A DNA stretch of 64,000 bases, taken from the NCBI GenBank assembly GCA_019775845.1, contig JADQAV010000017.1:1-64000 (forward strand), read 5' to 3'. Below are positions 29,632 through 41,053 of this stretch, one piece after another (the stretch's first letter is position 1; each line of letters starts with the position of its first letter). The stretch comes from Myrmaecium sp. VS I D KN 1 (lineage: Eukaryota; Ascomycota; Dothideomycetes; Valsariales; Valsariaceae). A program made the translations under genes and the position numbers. Under the pieces are notes generated by a model. The model was not told where the DNA came from. It did not search any database and worked only from the letters and a program-made list of their open reading frames with translations.

Positions 29632-31234
29632 ATGGTGAGCTTCATCCGATGCATCACATCGTCTCGATGCTCAGAAATCTAACAACCATCAGGGCGCTAA
29701 TCAGTCCTCCCAAGGTGGTGGGCTTGGAGGTGATGACAAGAACAAGAAGGATTCCAAGGTATACAACATCTCACGCTGATGGTTTCGTGCTGCCTGCTGC
29801 GGTGGCGCGTATCCGGACGACGCTGCAGTCTACTAACATTACGTTTCATCAAACAGAAGGACAAGCCCAAGTACGAACCCCCGCCACAGCCTACCACCCG
29901 CATCGGCCGCAAGAAGAGAAAGCAGGCTGGTCCTAACGCCGCGGCGAAGCTTCCCGCTGTCTACCCGACCGCGCGGTGCAAGTTGAGGTATCTACGCATG
30001 CAGAGAGTGCACGATCATCTGCTTCTGGAGGAGGAGTATGTCGAGAACCAGGAGCGTCTTAGGAAGGCCAAGGCTGCGCAAGAGAAGGGCGCCACACCAT
30101 CTGCTGATGCGGCGGAGGCTATCGACCGAAATGCGGACGAGCGATCTCGAGTTGATGATATGAGAGGAAGTCCCATGGGCGTCGGGAACTTGGAGGAACT
30201 CATCGATGACGACCACGCCATTGTTTCTAGCGCTACGGGTCCGGAATACTACGTTTCTATCCTGTCGTTCGTGGATAAAGATCTACTGGAACCCGGAGCC
30301 AGTATCCTCCTCCATCACAAGTCCGTCTCAGTCGTCGGTGTCCTTACCGACGATGCCGACCCTTCGGTTTCGGTCATGAAGCTGGACAAAGCTCCCACAG
30401 AATCATATGCGGATATCGGTGGGTTGGAGTCGCAGATCCAGGAAGTCAGGGAAGCGGTGGAGCTTCCACTGTTGCATCCCGAACTCTACGAGGAGATGGG
30501 TATCAAGCCGCCCAAGGGTGTCATTTTGTACGGTGCACCTGGTACCGGAAAGACTCTGTTGGCCAAAGCTGTCGCCAACTCCACCAGCGCTACCTTCTTG
30601 AGAATCGTCGGTAGTGAGCTGATCCAGAAGTATCTCGGTGATGGGCCAAGACTCGTACGTCAGCTTTTCCAGGTTGCTGCCGAGAACGCTCCTTCGATCG
30701 TTTTCATCGACGAAATTGATGCCATCGGTACAAAGCGTTATGATTCTACTTCTGGAGGCGAGAGAGAAATTCAACGTACCATGTTGGAGCTTCTCAACCA
30801 GCTGGATGGTTTTGACGACCGCGGCGATGTGAAGGTTATCATGGCCACCAACAAGATCGAGACGCTCGACCCCGCTCTTATCCGTCCTGGCCGTATCGAT
30901 CGTAAGATTCTGTTCGAAAACCCTGACCGTAAGTTTTACCACGATCATCGACTCTTAAGCCATTTACTGACGCTTCCTTGTAGAATCCACGAAGAAGAAG
31001 ATTTTCACGCTCCACACGTCTAAGATGTCGCTAGCGGACGATGTCGACCTGGACGAGTTTATCAACCAGAAGGACGACCTTTCCGGTGCCGACATCAAGG
31101 CTATCTGCTCCGAAGCTGGTCTGATGGCCCTCCGCGAGCGTCGGATGAGGGTGCAGATGTCCGACTTTCGGACAGCTAGAGAGCGGGTGCTCAAGACGAA
31201 GAGCGAAGGCGAGCCGGAGGGTCTGTATTTGTAG
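29632..31234 (+). CDS. RPT2: 26S proteasome ATPase Rpt2 (PSMC1)
   Basis: Four exons (29632-29634, 29693-29758, 29857-30928, 30984-31234) encode 463 residues. The first coding exon is only the ATG; splicing adds [10 protein letters not shown], recreating the N-myristoylation signal MGANQSS conserved in Rpt2. The conserved core follows: [20 protein letters not shown], the OB-fold region, then the AAA module with GAPGTGKT (about 249), FIDEID (about 305), [17 protein letters not shown] and RPGRIDRKI. The protein ends GLYL, an HbYX motif that docks into the alpha-ring and opens the 20S gate. Rpt2 is a 19S base ATPase that unfolds and translocates substrates. Introns are 55-98 nt; the last joins NPD-Q-STKKKIF. 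The ATG-only exon is inferred from the family N-terminus. Confidence 0.95.
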
Positions 31235-31793
31235 GCTGGCTATGACGAAGTAGCAGGAGGGATTCACGCAATCATTTTACATACCATACAAGCATGGCGG
31301 CCCGGTCCATTCTTTCGAGCACCTGTACTGATAGTAGGCTACTTTGAGGCGTGCGGGTTACAATGAAAGACTGGTGAATCATCGACCTTCATGTGCTGAC
31401 ATTGCTGACATTGCATTTCCCTCACCTGCGTTACATCATTCATGCAGCGTTCCTGCGGAGATGAGAAGGCATACATTAACTGAGATTGGCGAGGCTAACA
31501 AAAGAGCAGCAATGACGTTTAATGAAGCGAACGAGCGGACGCCCCTTCGAAGAAGCAGGCAGTTGGAGAAGTCCAAGCAAAAGTCGGGGCAGAGACTTAA
31601 GGCCAAAGCAGAACCTAAAGAAGCAAAGACCTTAAGACCCATACGCAATCGCGCTTATACATATCCTCCAGTGGTTTGCTCCCACCTGAACATAACCCGC
31701 TGTCGGACCGGACCAGACCATCACCATCGTTTCGATCCCTTCAGCCCGACTACAACGACTATTCCCTCGCTTCTCGACTTACGCCTACTACAG
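31235..31793. other. convergent intergenic region, no gene seen
   Basis: It lies between the RPT2 stop and the stop of the next minus-strand gene. No supported feature. Confidence 0.4.
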
Positions 31794-32582
31794 CTACCCA
31801 GACCTTTCCCTCTCCACCATCGTCGTCGCCGAGCTCGTCTCGCTCACCTCACCCTTCCCCTTCACTTTGACAACTACCTTCTTGACCCCCTCCTTCATCA
31901 TTTTCTTCTTCTCCTCCCTCCTCCTCTTCAACGCGGCCCTCACCCAGGCGATCTTCCCCCACGCCATCCAGCCCAGCGGCATCCACACCGGCAGCAAGCA
32001 GAACACCACAATCAAAGTGATCTCGCTCCAAGGATAAACGCGCTGAAGAACGTGCCGGATGCTGGCCACGACCCGCTCGCTCGGCTGCTCGTACGTGTCC
32101 GCGTCCAGTCCCTCCGTCGGCCGGAACCCGATCTCGCCCCGCTCCACCCCCGCCTTCTCCACGGTGTCCACCGTGATCCAGCCGCAGTTGCTGCCCGTCG
32201 GCGTCGCGGCGACGAAGCCGGTTAGGTCGGCGTCCGGGTCGGCCTCGGTCTCGGAAGCGGCGGTTGCGGCCGCCGTCCCGTGGCGGAAAAGGGCGTGCCG
32301 GAGCTGCGACGGGTACCGCACGTGCCAGGCCGTGGTGATGCAGAAGGTCAGGTTGGGCGCGAGCGGGTGGGCGAAGTAGATGTATTTGGCCGAGTGGCCG
32401 TGGCAGGAGGGGTGGTCGTCGCTGTCGGTTGGGATCAGGATGAGGCCGGCGGTGCCGTTGTTTGGGGAGAGGACCGGGTTGGTTTCTGATGATGCGGCAA
32501 CGGCGGCGGCAGAAGGCGCGGGGAGGGCGAGGGTGAAGGATGTGAGGAGCGTGAGAAGGGATAGGATCGGGATGTGGTACAT
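31794..32582 (-). CDS. secretory-pathway single-pass membrane protein (262 aa), unknown
   Basis: An intronless frame with a signal peptide at the start (MYHIPILSLLTLLTSFTLAL, then PAPSAAA). The luminal part (about 25-185) has two candidate N-glycosylation sites (NNGT, NLTF) and cysteines in HPSCHGH, TFCITTAW and SNCGW. One membrane segment follows (about 192-215: ITLIVVFCLLPVWMPLGWM), then a strongly basic cytosolic tail (ALKRRREEKKKMMKEGVKKV) and a Ser/Thr-rich end. Topology is therefore a type I membrane protein of the ER/Golgi/plasma membrane route. I do not recognise the family. Confidence 0.75.
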   Translation of the reverse strand: MYHIPILSLLTLLTSFTLALPAPSAAAVAASSETNPVLSPNNGTAGLILIPTDSDDHPSCHGHSAKYIYFAHPLAPNLTFCITTAWHVRYPSQLRHALFRHGTAAATAASETEADPDADLTGFVAATPTGSNCGWITVDTVEKAGVERGEIGFRPTEGLDADTYEQPSERVVASIRHVLQRVYPWSEITLIVVFCLLPVWMPLGWMAWGKIAWVRAALKRRREEKKKMMKEGVKKVVVKVKGKGEVSETSSATTMVERERSG

Positions 32583-32668
32583 GATGGCGGTTGATGTGAA
32601 GTGGTGCTCTGAGATTTCTTCTCTGCTGGGTTTTCTTCCCTATGAGGGAGATGGATATTTATATGGAG

Positions 32669-33024
32669 AGGAGGTCCGCCAGCGCTTCAGGGGGACAAGG
32701 CTGAAAGTCCGAGGCCTACGGGAGACGTGAGGATGTGAAGGGAGCAGTAAGGACTTGTTGAGGTTAATGAAGTGCCGCGATACCCGTGTAGGGGAAACAA
32801 TCGTAGACCTGATATACTGTCCTCGCTTTCACGAAGACGGGACTCCAGGAGGTCCGCCAGCACTTTGGGGGGACAAGGCTGGGATTCCGAGGCCTACGGG
32901 AGACGTGAGCAAGTAAAGGGAGCTGTAAGAACTCGTTAAGGGCAAAGGTGCCGCAATATCCGGATAGGAGAAACGATCGTAGACCTGATACACTGTCCTT
33001 GCTTTCACGAAGATGGAACTCCAG
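32669..33024. repeat. tandem duplication of a unit of about 177 bp
   Basis: Unit 1 begins AGGAGGTCCGCCAGC at 32669 and unit 2 begins AGGAGGTCCGCCAGC at 32847. Shared blocks in the same order include GGGGACAAGGCTG, CCGAGGCCTACGGGAGACGTGAG, AATCGTAGACCTGATA / GATCGTAGACCTGATA and TGCTTTCACGAAGA-type sequence. Differences are mostly transitions plus small indels. No ORF spans both units; nature unknown. Confidence 0.85.
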
Positions 33025-35320
33025 ACAACATTTGAGGGGACATTCCCCTCTCAACCTCGAGCTATATGTACGGCCTCCAGTCTCCCCCTCCCCACATCTC
33101 TCCAACCCAGCTCATCCCAGCCCAGCCCGGCTCTCGGCCGGTGAGTCGAAAGCAGCCTCGAGCCTTCCCTTCGGCCACTCCGATCATGCACTCTCAAAGC
33201 ATGGAATGCAGCACGAGCAGCTGATGCATATGTACTCCACAAACCAACCGTACTGGCATACCTACTGAATTGATCTAGGAGTACCCCTCCCCGCAATCGA
33301 GAAGAGAGCTAACGGACAAGCGGAAGAGGGAAAAAAGCAGCACTGCTTCTTCTCCCCTCCATCATTCGTCGTCCAAAGCGTGCACCGCAGCTCTGTCCTG
33401 CAACAGCTGCCTGCTCCGTAGCCACTGAGGGGGGCGGATTTCGCCCCGTCTTGTCCCAACCTGCCCTATCCTGTCACTCCCTTCTTCTCCAGTGTTCAAA
33501 GCCACCACTGCCTCTCCCCTCTCTCCTCCTACGAGTTGGCTTGTCCACCTTCCAAGGTTGCGGCAGATCATGGCGAGAAGAGGGAGGGGAAAGCGGGCTC
33601 AGCCTTGTACTACCCACAGAGCCTGGCCAGCCCCGTGGGGATCCCCCTCGTCTACCCCGGACATCCTTGAATCTAAGCTTATGTGCTTATGCCTCAGTAC
33701 ATCGCAGTATGTAGGTGGGCTTGTTTGCTTTGCCGGGCTAATGGATGTACATGACCCGACCGGCAGCTTTCCCCGACCGACGACTTTAAAACTACCTTAG
33801 TCTTACGCCGATCCCGCTGGTGGCTCTGTGGGGAAGGTGCGGGATTCAGCTGTTTACTGCTTACGGTTACCTAACTCCTGGATGATGGGTGATACCTAGG
33901 GCCCGGTTTGTGAAGTAAGGTGGTACTGCTCCACTATTTCCCTTCACATGACTACCGAGAAACCTAAGGCTATTGAGATAAAAGCCAATAGTGCGTTTAG
34001 GCAGTTTTCCTTCTTCATCTCGGCCCGGACGTCGCGGTGATGAAGGCGGGATGTAAGGTAAGGCTGCGAGGAATGATGGATCAAGTTCAATGCCACACAA
34101 CAGTATGAACAGCATAGATTCAATGACCCTGAAAGACAAGTAGACTAGACAGTATGGGGAGACTGCGGTTCCGGAAGGTCCAGATTGAATTACAAGTCTT
34201 CTTACTTCAGCTGCATGCAGGTGTTCAACATGGGGAATCGAAAGGATGAACGATATATCCAGTCCGAGGTGAGCATGGTTTGGAGAAGAAGCCTGAGATT
34301 GAGCATACGGCGTACTTCATAAGATGAAGAATACATCATCTGAAAGCCCATATAGGGAATGACAATAAGATGATTGAATCCGTCTGCTTTTCTATTCTTG
34401 ATTAATAAAATAGGAAGATCCTACCTGACAATCTAAACCACTTACTGAAAGCTGGAAAACAACGTAAAATAGGACCTATATCGAGAGTGTATCCTACCTC
34501 TCTCATTGGTCCTTATACTTCTAGTATGAGTTTCTATGTCAGGGATTCAATTTCCATTCTCAACCCAACAAGCCAATTTCATTCCTTTCCGGTTCACCTC
34601 GAGAAAGAAAGAAGAAATCAAAGAAGTAAAAAAAGGATTAACAGTCAGCCATCCTCTGGTTCAAAACCGCTGATTTCCTTTACATACTTACATATGGGCT
34701 TCAAACCGCTAGACTGCGCATATATTCATCCACACCCTCCTCCAAAGCCGCAACGACGAACCCTCAGCAAGTCACAAGAGCTGAGAGCTCCAGGTAACCA
34801 ATGGGGATCTAATAAGCACAGAGACCGACATTAAAACCGTCACGTGGACACAATAAACATGATGATTGCAAGCTTTCTGTTTCGATTGCGAGTCTATCCC
34901 CTTCTCAACGATTTCGTTTGTCGGGGGAGTCCTTTCGTTTGCGAGAGGACAGAGGGATGACATCGTGGACGCCTCCGTTTGCATACAGTAGGTTTATACT
35001 GCACTAAGTCACACGGCTCTACCCAGACTCACTCTCCGTCCCACTAACTCACCTGGTTCACCTACAGATGCCGAAGACGAGATCTTAGGGGTTGTTTGAG
35101 GTCTGCGGTGACAAACGACCTTTCTCATCCTGCAGAAGCATCGTTGAAGTGCGAATCTTCTGCACCGCTTCCATCGAACTCAACGACATACGATCTGAAG
35201 CAGCGGTTACAGCATATCATAGGATTCGCGGACACTACAAGCCTTACTCAGGTGGTCCATTACCGAGATCTCAGACAGAGTAAGCCTATCATCACGAATA
35301 CCTATTGACCAGACTTCAAG
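33025..35320. other. gene-poor stretch, no supported gene
   Basis: About 2.3 kb with only short frames. The left end is C/T-rich (about 33050-33140). From about 34150 it is AT-richer. A 70-codon frame at 35096-35308 could be an upstream exon or uORF of the next gene but has no independent support. Confidence 0.45.
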
Positions 35321-36525
35321 ATGACGGGAACCCCATCGCCTGAACCTCCGTCCCCAGATCCAGAACCCGAAGACTATCGACTGTATATGGACTGCTACGC
35401 CGAGGACACACCCCTCTGTAAGAACCCGCCTCTCCCATGACCTCTAACCAAACCAAGACCCTCCAGCGCACATGGCTAACAACCTCCTCCGTCACAGTTC
35501 CGCAGATATTTACTCCATACGCCCCTGACAACGCCCGGCTATACGGGTACACAGTCTCCGAATACCGGCACGGCCCGCATATGGCCCTGCTGGAGCCGAC
35601 GCCGCAGGTCTTCCCGCCGCAGTTCCTCGAGCAGGGCGTCCCACGGACGCTCCCACGAGCGACCCGCACCGGTACGAACGACTACCCCGTCACCGACATC
35701 CCCTTCATGCCGCCGACCATCTTCGTCATCTACGGGCCGAGCCCCGGGTCGAACATCCAGCAGCGTCTGCTCCTCCGCGGACCGCCCCGGAGCCCGCACC
35801 TGGACGACCTGGACACGCTCGTGATCCAGCCGTGGGAGCTCGCGTCCTGGCTGGCGGAGGGCGCGAGCGTGCGGGACATCGTGCACCGCACCGTCGGCGA
35901 CCTCGGCGCCTCGGACGACTACGCCGCCCTGATGAACCTGCGCAGCCGCCTCTACCACTCCGTGCGCCGCTGGTGCGCCCGGACCGGCTGGGGCGGCCTG
36001 GCCCTCTTCCCCCACCGCGAGCGCCCCGCCGCCGCCGCCGCCGGCACCCCCGACCACCGCGCCCGCGCCCTCGCCCACCTCACCGACATCCACCTCCTCC
36101 TCCGCGTCCACTGGGACTACGATCTCGCCAGCTGGACCATGTCCCAGCCGCGCATCGTCGGGCACGAGGACGAGCAGGGCGACCGGCTCTGGTACCCCCT
36201 GCCGCAGCCGCAGGAGCTCTCCCCCACCCTCGCCCAGCGCTACCGGGACCACCACGCCGCCCATGACGACGACGAGGAGGACGTCGAGCTGCCCACGCTC
36301 GCCCGCCTGGCCCACATGATGCGGCTCGCCGGCGCGGATCTCAGCCCGCTGCCCGACTCGATCCACTTCCATCCGGATCCGGACCCGACCCGTCCCTTGC
36401 GCGACGGCCAGAACCGTCCCCTGCCGCCCGGCGCCATCCGTCGACTCACCCTCCGAGATCAAACCGGTGCGGTGCTCGAGGTGGAGCCGAATGAGCCGTC
36501 TGAAACCCAGCCGGAGACCCCATAG
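35321..36525 (+). CDS. orphan protein (374 aa), unknown function
   Basis: Two exons (35321-35417, 35498-36525) joined through an 80-nt intron with GTAAGA donor, GGCTAAC branch and GTCACAG acceptor; the junction is phase 1. The start MTGTPSPEPPSPDPEPEDY is Pro/Glu-rich. The body has aromatic and charged segments such as YTVSEYRHGPHMALLEPTP, PWELASWLAEGASVRDIVHR and HSVRRWCARTGWGGLALFP, then an acidic HDDDEEDVELPTLARL. No signal peptide or membrane helix. GC at third positions rises sharply in the second half (about 35560-36440), which also opens long frames in the other five readings. I do not recognise a family; it may be lineage-specific. Confidence 0.7.
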
Positions 36526-37218
36526 GGAATCATACATTTGCCCTTGGACCGTTCCCCCCCCCCTGCGTCCCGATAGAAGACGCCGTCGGCTAACACCTCC
36601 CCTTCATAGAGACTTTCTTCCGGGAGTGGACAGCGAAATTGATATTGTGCTACTTCATTTCTTCATGCGTACCCGGGTATTGGGTGAATTGTGGGCAGCA
36701 CGTGCGGTCCTGGTCAGAGTCTGCCTGGAAAGAGAGAGAATTTCTTGATATGGATTGCGATGAATTCCCAAAGAAGACAGACAAGACCGTTGGCTAACTC
36801 CCCTTATAGAGGCTTTCTGGGATATAGACCGCGAATTCAGGCGTCTACATCAGAAGTGGACTTAGAAGGAAGAACACACAATTGCTAGGAACAGAACCAC
36901 AATAAAAGCCGATTAAACCGGATCTGTCCTTTAAATGAGATATATGTAAAAGTGAGATATGTATGACGGATGCGATGACCCCAAAAGATCCCCATGCGAA
37001 ATGATCAAAGTGACTAATGAGTGTGATGCAGCAATTGTAAAAAAAGAAAAGAAAGAAAAAGAGCGAAAGAAAGCAAACGGAAATAGGAGATGTCCTGTAA
37101 GATAATGCTTTTGAGCCTCAAGGGCCAGTGAGCAAAGTGTGTCGAGCGACTTTCCATAGGCTCCGTCCAATGACGTAGCCGAAAGCATAGGTGATGTCAA
37201 GCAATGTGCTAGGGAACG
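36526..37218. other. intergenic region with duplicated splice-acceptor-like segments
   Basis: GGCTAACACCTCCCCTTCAT followed by AGAGACTTTCTTCCGGG (from about 36587) and GGCTAACTCCCCTTATAG followed by AGGCTTTCTGGGA (from about 36794) are clearly related. Both look like branch site plus 3' splice site. They may be remnants of a partial duplication of the neighbouring gene. No complete gene seen. Confidence 0.4.
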
Positions 37219-38560
37219 CTAGATGAGGCGCTCATGGGAGGTCGTCAACGACCCAGGCTGTGTCTGATGCTCAGCGGCGGCGAGGACAGCCGTCTCATAA
37301 CCTGTATTGCTCGAGAGAAAGGAGAGTGGTATGTGATGACCGTGTGTTTGCCTAGGCGAGGATGCCGACGTGGCGATGGAACTGTTGCCCCTGACCAAGA
37401 GTGTAAGTAGGTTTTACGAACAACGAGAACCGCGAAGACGCAAGCTTACACCGAATCTGTGATGAGGGTAACGCCGCTTTTCCTCTTGAAGAGCAGTCTC
37501 GCTTTCTCGCTGAAGGCGGGCCAGGAATGGAAGGTTGCGGAGCTGCTCCTGTCGCGGCTGGGAAACAAGCGACCGACGCCGCATTTGCGCAACCACGCCC
37601 GGTACTGGGCCGATGCTTCGGAGCCGATGCCGAAACACAAGAAACTAATGTAGCCATAAGCAACCCAGACCCATCGGTCGAAGAACACGACCCCGTAACT
37701 GGGAATCACGACGATGGAGTTCCAGTTGGGACCGTGAACCTTACTCCAGGAAAACGCATGGAACGATCCGTTGCAGTTGTACACGAGGAACCATATTTGA
37801 GTAGGCACGGTGCCGATGAGGAGCACGAAAGCCAGGATGAAGAGCCGGAAGAAGCGGGATCTTGGAGTGTTGGATATGCCCAGGAGCCGGGAGAAGTCCC
37901 TTCGGTAACGATACAGCCGGAAGATGAGCAGGCCTGAGAACTCGTTAGCTGTTTTGCGCGTGTTTTCTTCACCCCCAGAGAGGACTTACCCGCATAATAT
38001 GCATCTAAGATCGAGAATACCGTAGGCCAAATGACAATGAGCACAATTGCCAGCCAGTTTTCGCTGTTGGGTGCTATACAGCCGATGATGCCCTGCAGAT
38101 AATACCGGAAGGGCTGCACGACGAAGTATACGCCCATCATATAGACCGGTATGCCGAAGCAGAAGACCATGTCGAATAGGTGTCCACAGATGCGCTGAGC
38201 GCGTGATGGGATCAGGACGGTGCGCTTCGTATCCATAACATTAGCCAGGCTACGCATGATGCAGGCAAGAGCCCCGGGAATGGCCACCGTTGCGGCGACG
38301 TATAACCTGATACCTATATCACAGTATACCTCTCCGTGCCACCACTCATCCATCTGATCGTTTCTCCAGATGATGGCGTTGAGGAAGATCTGCAGGTTCT
38401 GGATCGTGATCCAGAAGATGGTACTGAAAGCCGCGATGTTCCGGTTCTTCAAATGCCATATCATCAGAGGTATGTTGAGAAGTACAGCTGGTCCGGATAT
38501 GGCTGCAAGTCCCACGGCGCCGGGATATGCCTTGCTACTGGGCTTCCAAGACGGATCCAT
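37219..38560 (-). CDS. STE3-type (a-factor-like) pheromone receptor
   Basis: Three exons (38560-37990, 37933-37450, 37390-37219) encode 408 residues. Seven membrane segments are visible, beginning VGLAAISGPAVLLNIPLMIW and continuing through IAAFSTIFWITIQNLQIFLN, LYVAATVAIPGALACIM, MVFCFGIPVYMMGVYFVVQP, WLAIVLIVIWPTVFSILDAY, FFRLFILAFVLLIGTVP and WVAYGYISFLCFGIG. The short N-terminus, the FRYYLQGIIGC loop and the order of helices are those of Ste3/Pre-1 receptors that bind the lipid-modified pheromone in mating. A Ser-rich cytosolic tail of about 115 residues follows; without the last 59-nt intron the protein would stop at ITDSV, and splicing adds GNSSIATSASSPR and about 45 more residues. An in-frame ATG 32 codons upstream is less likely the start. 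Confidence 0.9.
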
Positions 38561-39608
38561 GTTCTGACGACGTACGAGATGTTGAAGTTTTTGGACGAAG
38601 CTCTCGGCTTTGCGGGAGAAGATTGACAAAGAGAGAAGATGGAAAAGAAAGTGCACAAGATCTGGTCTGAATGAGATAGAGATTGGAAGGTAGCTGTAGC
38701 GGTTATATGGACCAGAGGCTTATTGAGAGCTTCCTCAATGAGATCCCACCATATTGAAGCAGCAACGGACGAGTATTAATGGGAGAAAAGAGACGAGAGA
38801 AGAGAGATCCAGAAGAAAAAGAGCAGACAGCATATTGCACATGCATTGCTATGTATTCTGATCGGTTTGACGCTTTGAGACTGAGCATGGATGATATTCC
38901 CTTTTTGGGTATCAATAGGACCTGACGGCCGGCCAATGAAAGAACGGTCGACGAGCCACATCCACAAGGATATGGCGAAGTGAATGGAAAGAAGTAGCGC
39001 TCCAGAAGAGATTATCAAGATGCTGTCTTGAACTATTTTCCCGTGAGGCTCTCTCTCACTGTAGCACCTTGCCGGCAGCGCGGCCACCGTTCAGCCGCCA
39101 GCGCCCCCTACGGTGAACCCGGGGAGCTCTGAACACGAACATGATTTGAGAGCAGCATCGTTCCGGCGGGAAGGATTCTGTGGAAGTACGAAACTTACCA
39201 CGCGGCTCGGATGGCCGCATTTTGGCTCCTTTGATGTGGGGATGATGGGATGGGATGGGATGAAGTTGGAGCTCGGCTAGAAGCGACCGGCGTCGGTGCA
39301 AAAGTGTACAATTTTCCGTTTCGGGTCCGGTGACGTCAGCATGGCTGCAGCGCGAGGGTGCCGGGGACCGGAAGCACAACCTGCGACCTCAGCGTCACGG
39401 CAAGGCAGCACAACATCACGGTGCCATAGGTAGAGTTATCCGGTCGCCAAGTCGCTCCTCCTCTCTCGCCATGCTCGTCCTCTGTGGTGCGATAGGGGGT
39501 TGCCATCGATCTCGACGACTGTCAGTCATCACGACCGCGACCGCCTGCGGTTGCTCAGACCGGAGAGCTCCAGCTTAACACCGATCGCGTCGCGTAATCA
39601 CTACGTCT
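38561..39608. promoter_or_regulatory. divergent intergenic region, receptor and membrane-protein genes
   Basis: About 1 kb between two divergent start codons. No further gene recognised. Confidence 0.4.
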
Positions 39609-41053
39609 ATGAGCGCAACTGCCAACTTCCGCGTTCTTGAACCGCTCGCGCCCACCCCGTTCGACCCTTCCGACATGCCATTCACCATGGCCGACGGTTC
39701 TACTTTCCAGAGCTATGCCAGCGGTGCACAGTGCGTGCCTCCGTCAGCTTCACGGCTTCGTCCGTTGAACCGCGCAGCCACCTTCGCGGAAGGCTTCAGC
39801 CCGCCACCTTTACCGAATCTGCGTCGTCGAGATTCCATATTCTCGAATATATCTGACCCACTTGGTCGACAGTCTTTCTCTGAAACAGCCGATAGCCAGT
39901 CCCGGTCCGAACAGCAGAATATGGATCTGTTCACGTCGGACGAACCTACGTCATGGAAGTCCTTCCCTCTGGCATACGCCATTCTTCCTGCCGTGGCAGG
40001 CGTGCTCTTCAACAACGGAAGCTCTGTGGCGATGGACATTCTTATGCTTGGTACAGCATGTATATTCCTCAATTGGAGTATAGCAGCACCATGGTCCGTC
40101 TCCGTCCGAAGCTTGCTACATATACTATACTAACATCTTCCAGGGATTGGTATTACTCTGTCCTACGATCAGAGGAGGCATTCGTGGACGGGGTTGGCGA
40201 TTCGAATCCTGCCAGCGAAGAGGAATTCGAATCAGAAATTGCTGAAGAGGACGGCGAGAAGTCATCGGCGGTGCCGCTAGAGGACAACGCCAACGCCAAC
40301 GCAGACGGAGATCACAGGAAGCCCCAGCTTGCACAGCGGGAAGCAGCGTTTCGCGAACTCAGTACGCAAGCAATGATAGCCCTTGCGTCATGTTTCCTTG
40401 CGCCCATCGCTGGAGCGTACCTGCTTCACGCTATTCGCGCTCAGCTCACCCAGGCGAGCGGCTACTTCATATCAAATTTCAACCTCACTCTGTTCGTAAT
40501 GGCTGCAGAGCTACGGCCTTGCTCACACGTTATGCGACGGAAACAGGCTAGGATCCGATATCTCCAACAAGTTATACGGGAGACGGCGCCGTCGCGGACG
40601 CAGAATAAGAATACCGAGACTACGCAGTGGAAGGAAGTTATGAGACGCCTGGATGAGATTGAAGCTCGCATAGCATCCGACTTGGCGTCGCCGAGGCCCG
40701 TAGAGATCAGCAATTCTGTTCACCAATCCCTGCAAGCACAAATTGATGCCCTGTGCCGCGCCGTTCGAAGATACGAGACTCGCGCAACAAGCCTTTCTGT
40801 GCAAGTCGACGCACGGTTTCGTGAAGTGGACAACAGACTAAGGGAAACCTTGTCTCTCGCCGCTGTTGCGGCACACCACACTCAACAGGCCGGAATTGGT
40901 GTGGTAACGCTTCAGTGGATCAGCAGCCTCTTCAAGCTGTGGATGGGAAGCATCTGGGCGGTGTTTGTCTTCCCTATTCAGCTAGCAAGCCTAGGATATA
41001 AGGAGATGAAGGGGTGGCTCTTTGGTCGAAAAATTCCGAGACGCGCGCGTTAG
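39609..41053 (+). CDS. conserved fungal membrane protein of unknown function (464 aa)
   Basis: Two exons (39609-40093, 40144-41053) joined by a 50-nt intron with the less common donor GTCCGT and a TACTAAC branch site. The junction rebuilds the aromatic stretch PW-DWYYS. After a disordered N-terminus (RRRDSIFSNISDPLG) come two hydrophobic stretches, FPLAYAILPAVAGVLF and MDILMLGTACIFLNWSI (about 117-160), an acidic linker, a third, AMIALASCFLAPIAGAYLLH (about 255-275), and FISNFNLTLFVMAAELRP. A coiled segment (about 300-430) ends in WISSLFKLWMGSIWAVFVFP and GYKEMKGWLFGRKIPRRAR. I recall similar NGSS...FLNWS...PWDWY proteins across ascomycetes but no assigned function. Confidence 0.8.

Noticed and set aside
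35096-35308. 70-codon frame upstream of the orphan gene
   Set aside because: No family features and no clear splice link to the start at 35321; could be a uORF but is not supported.
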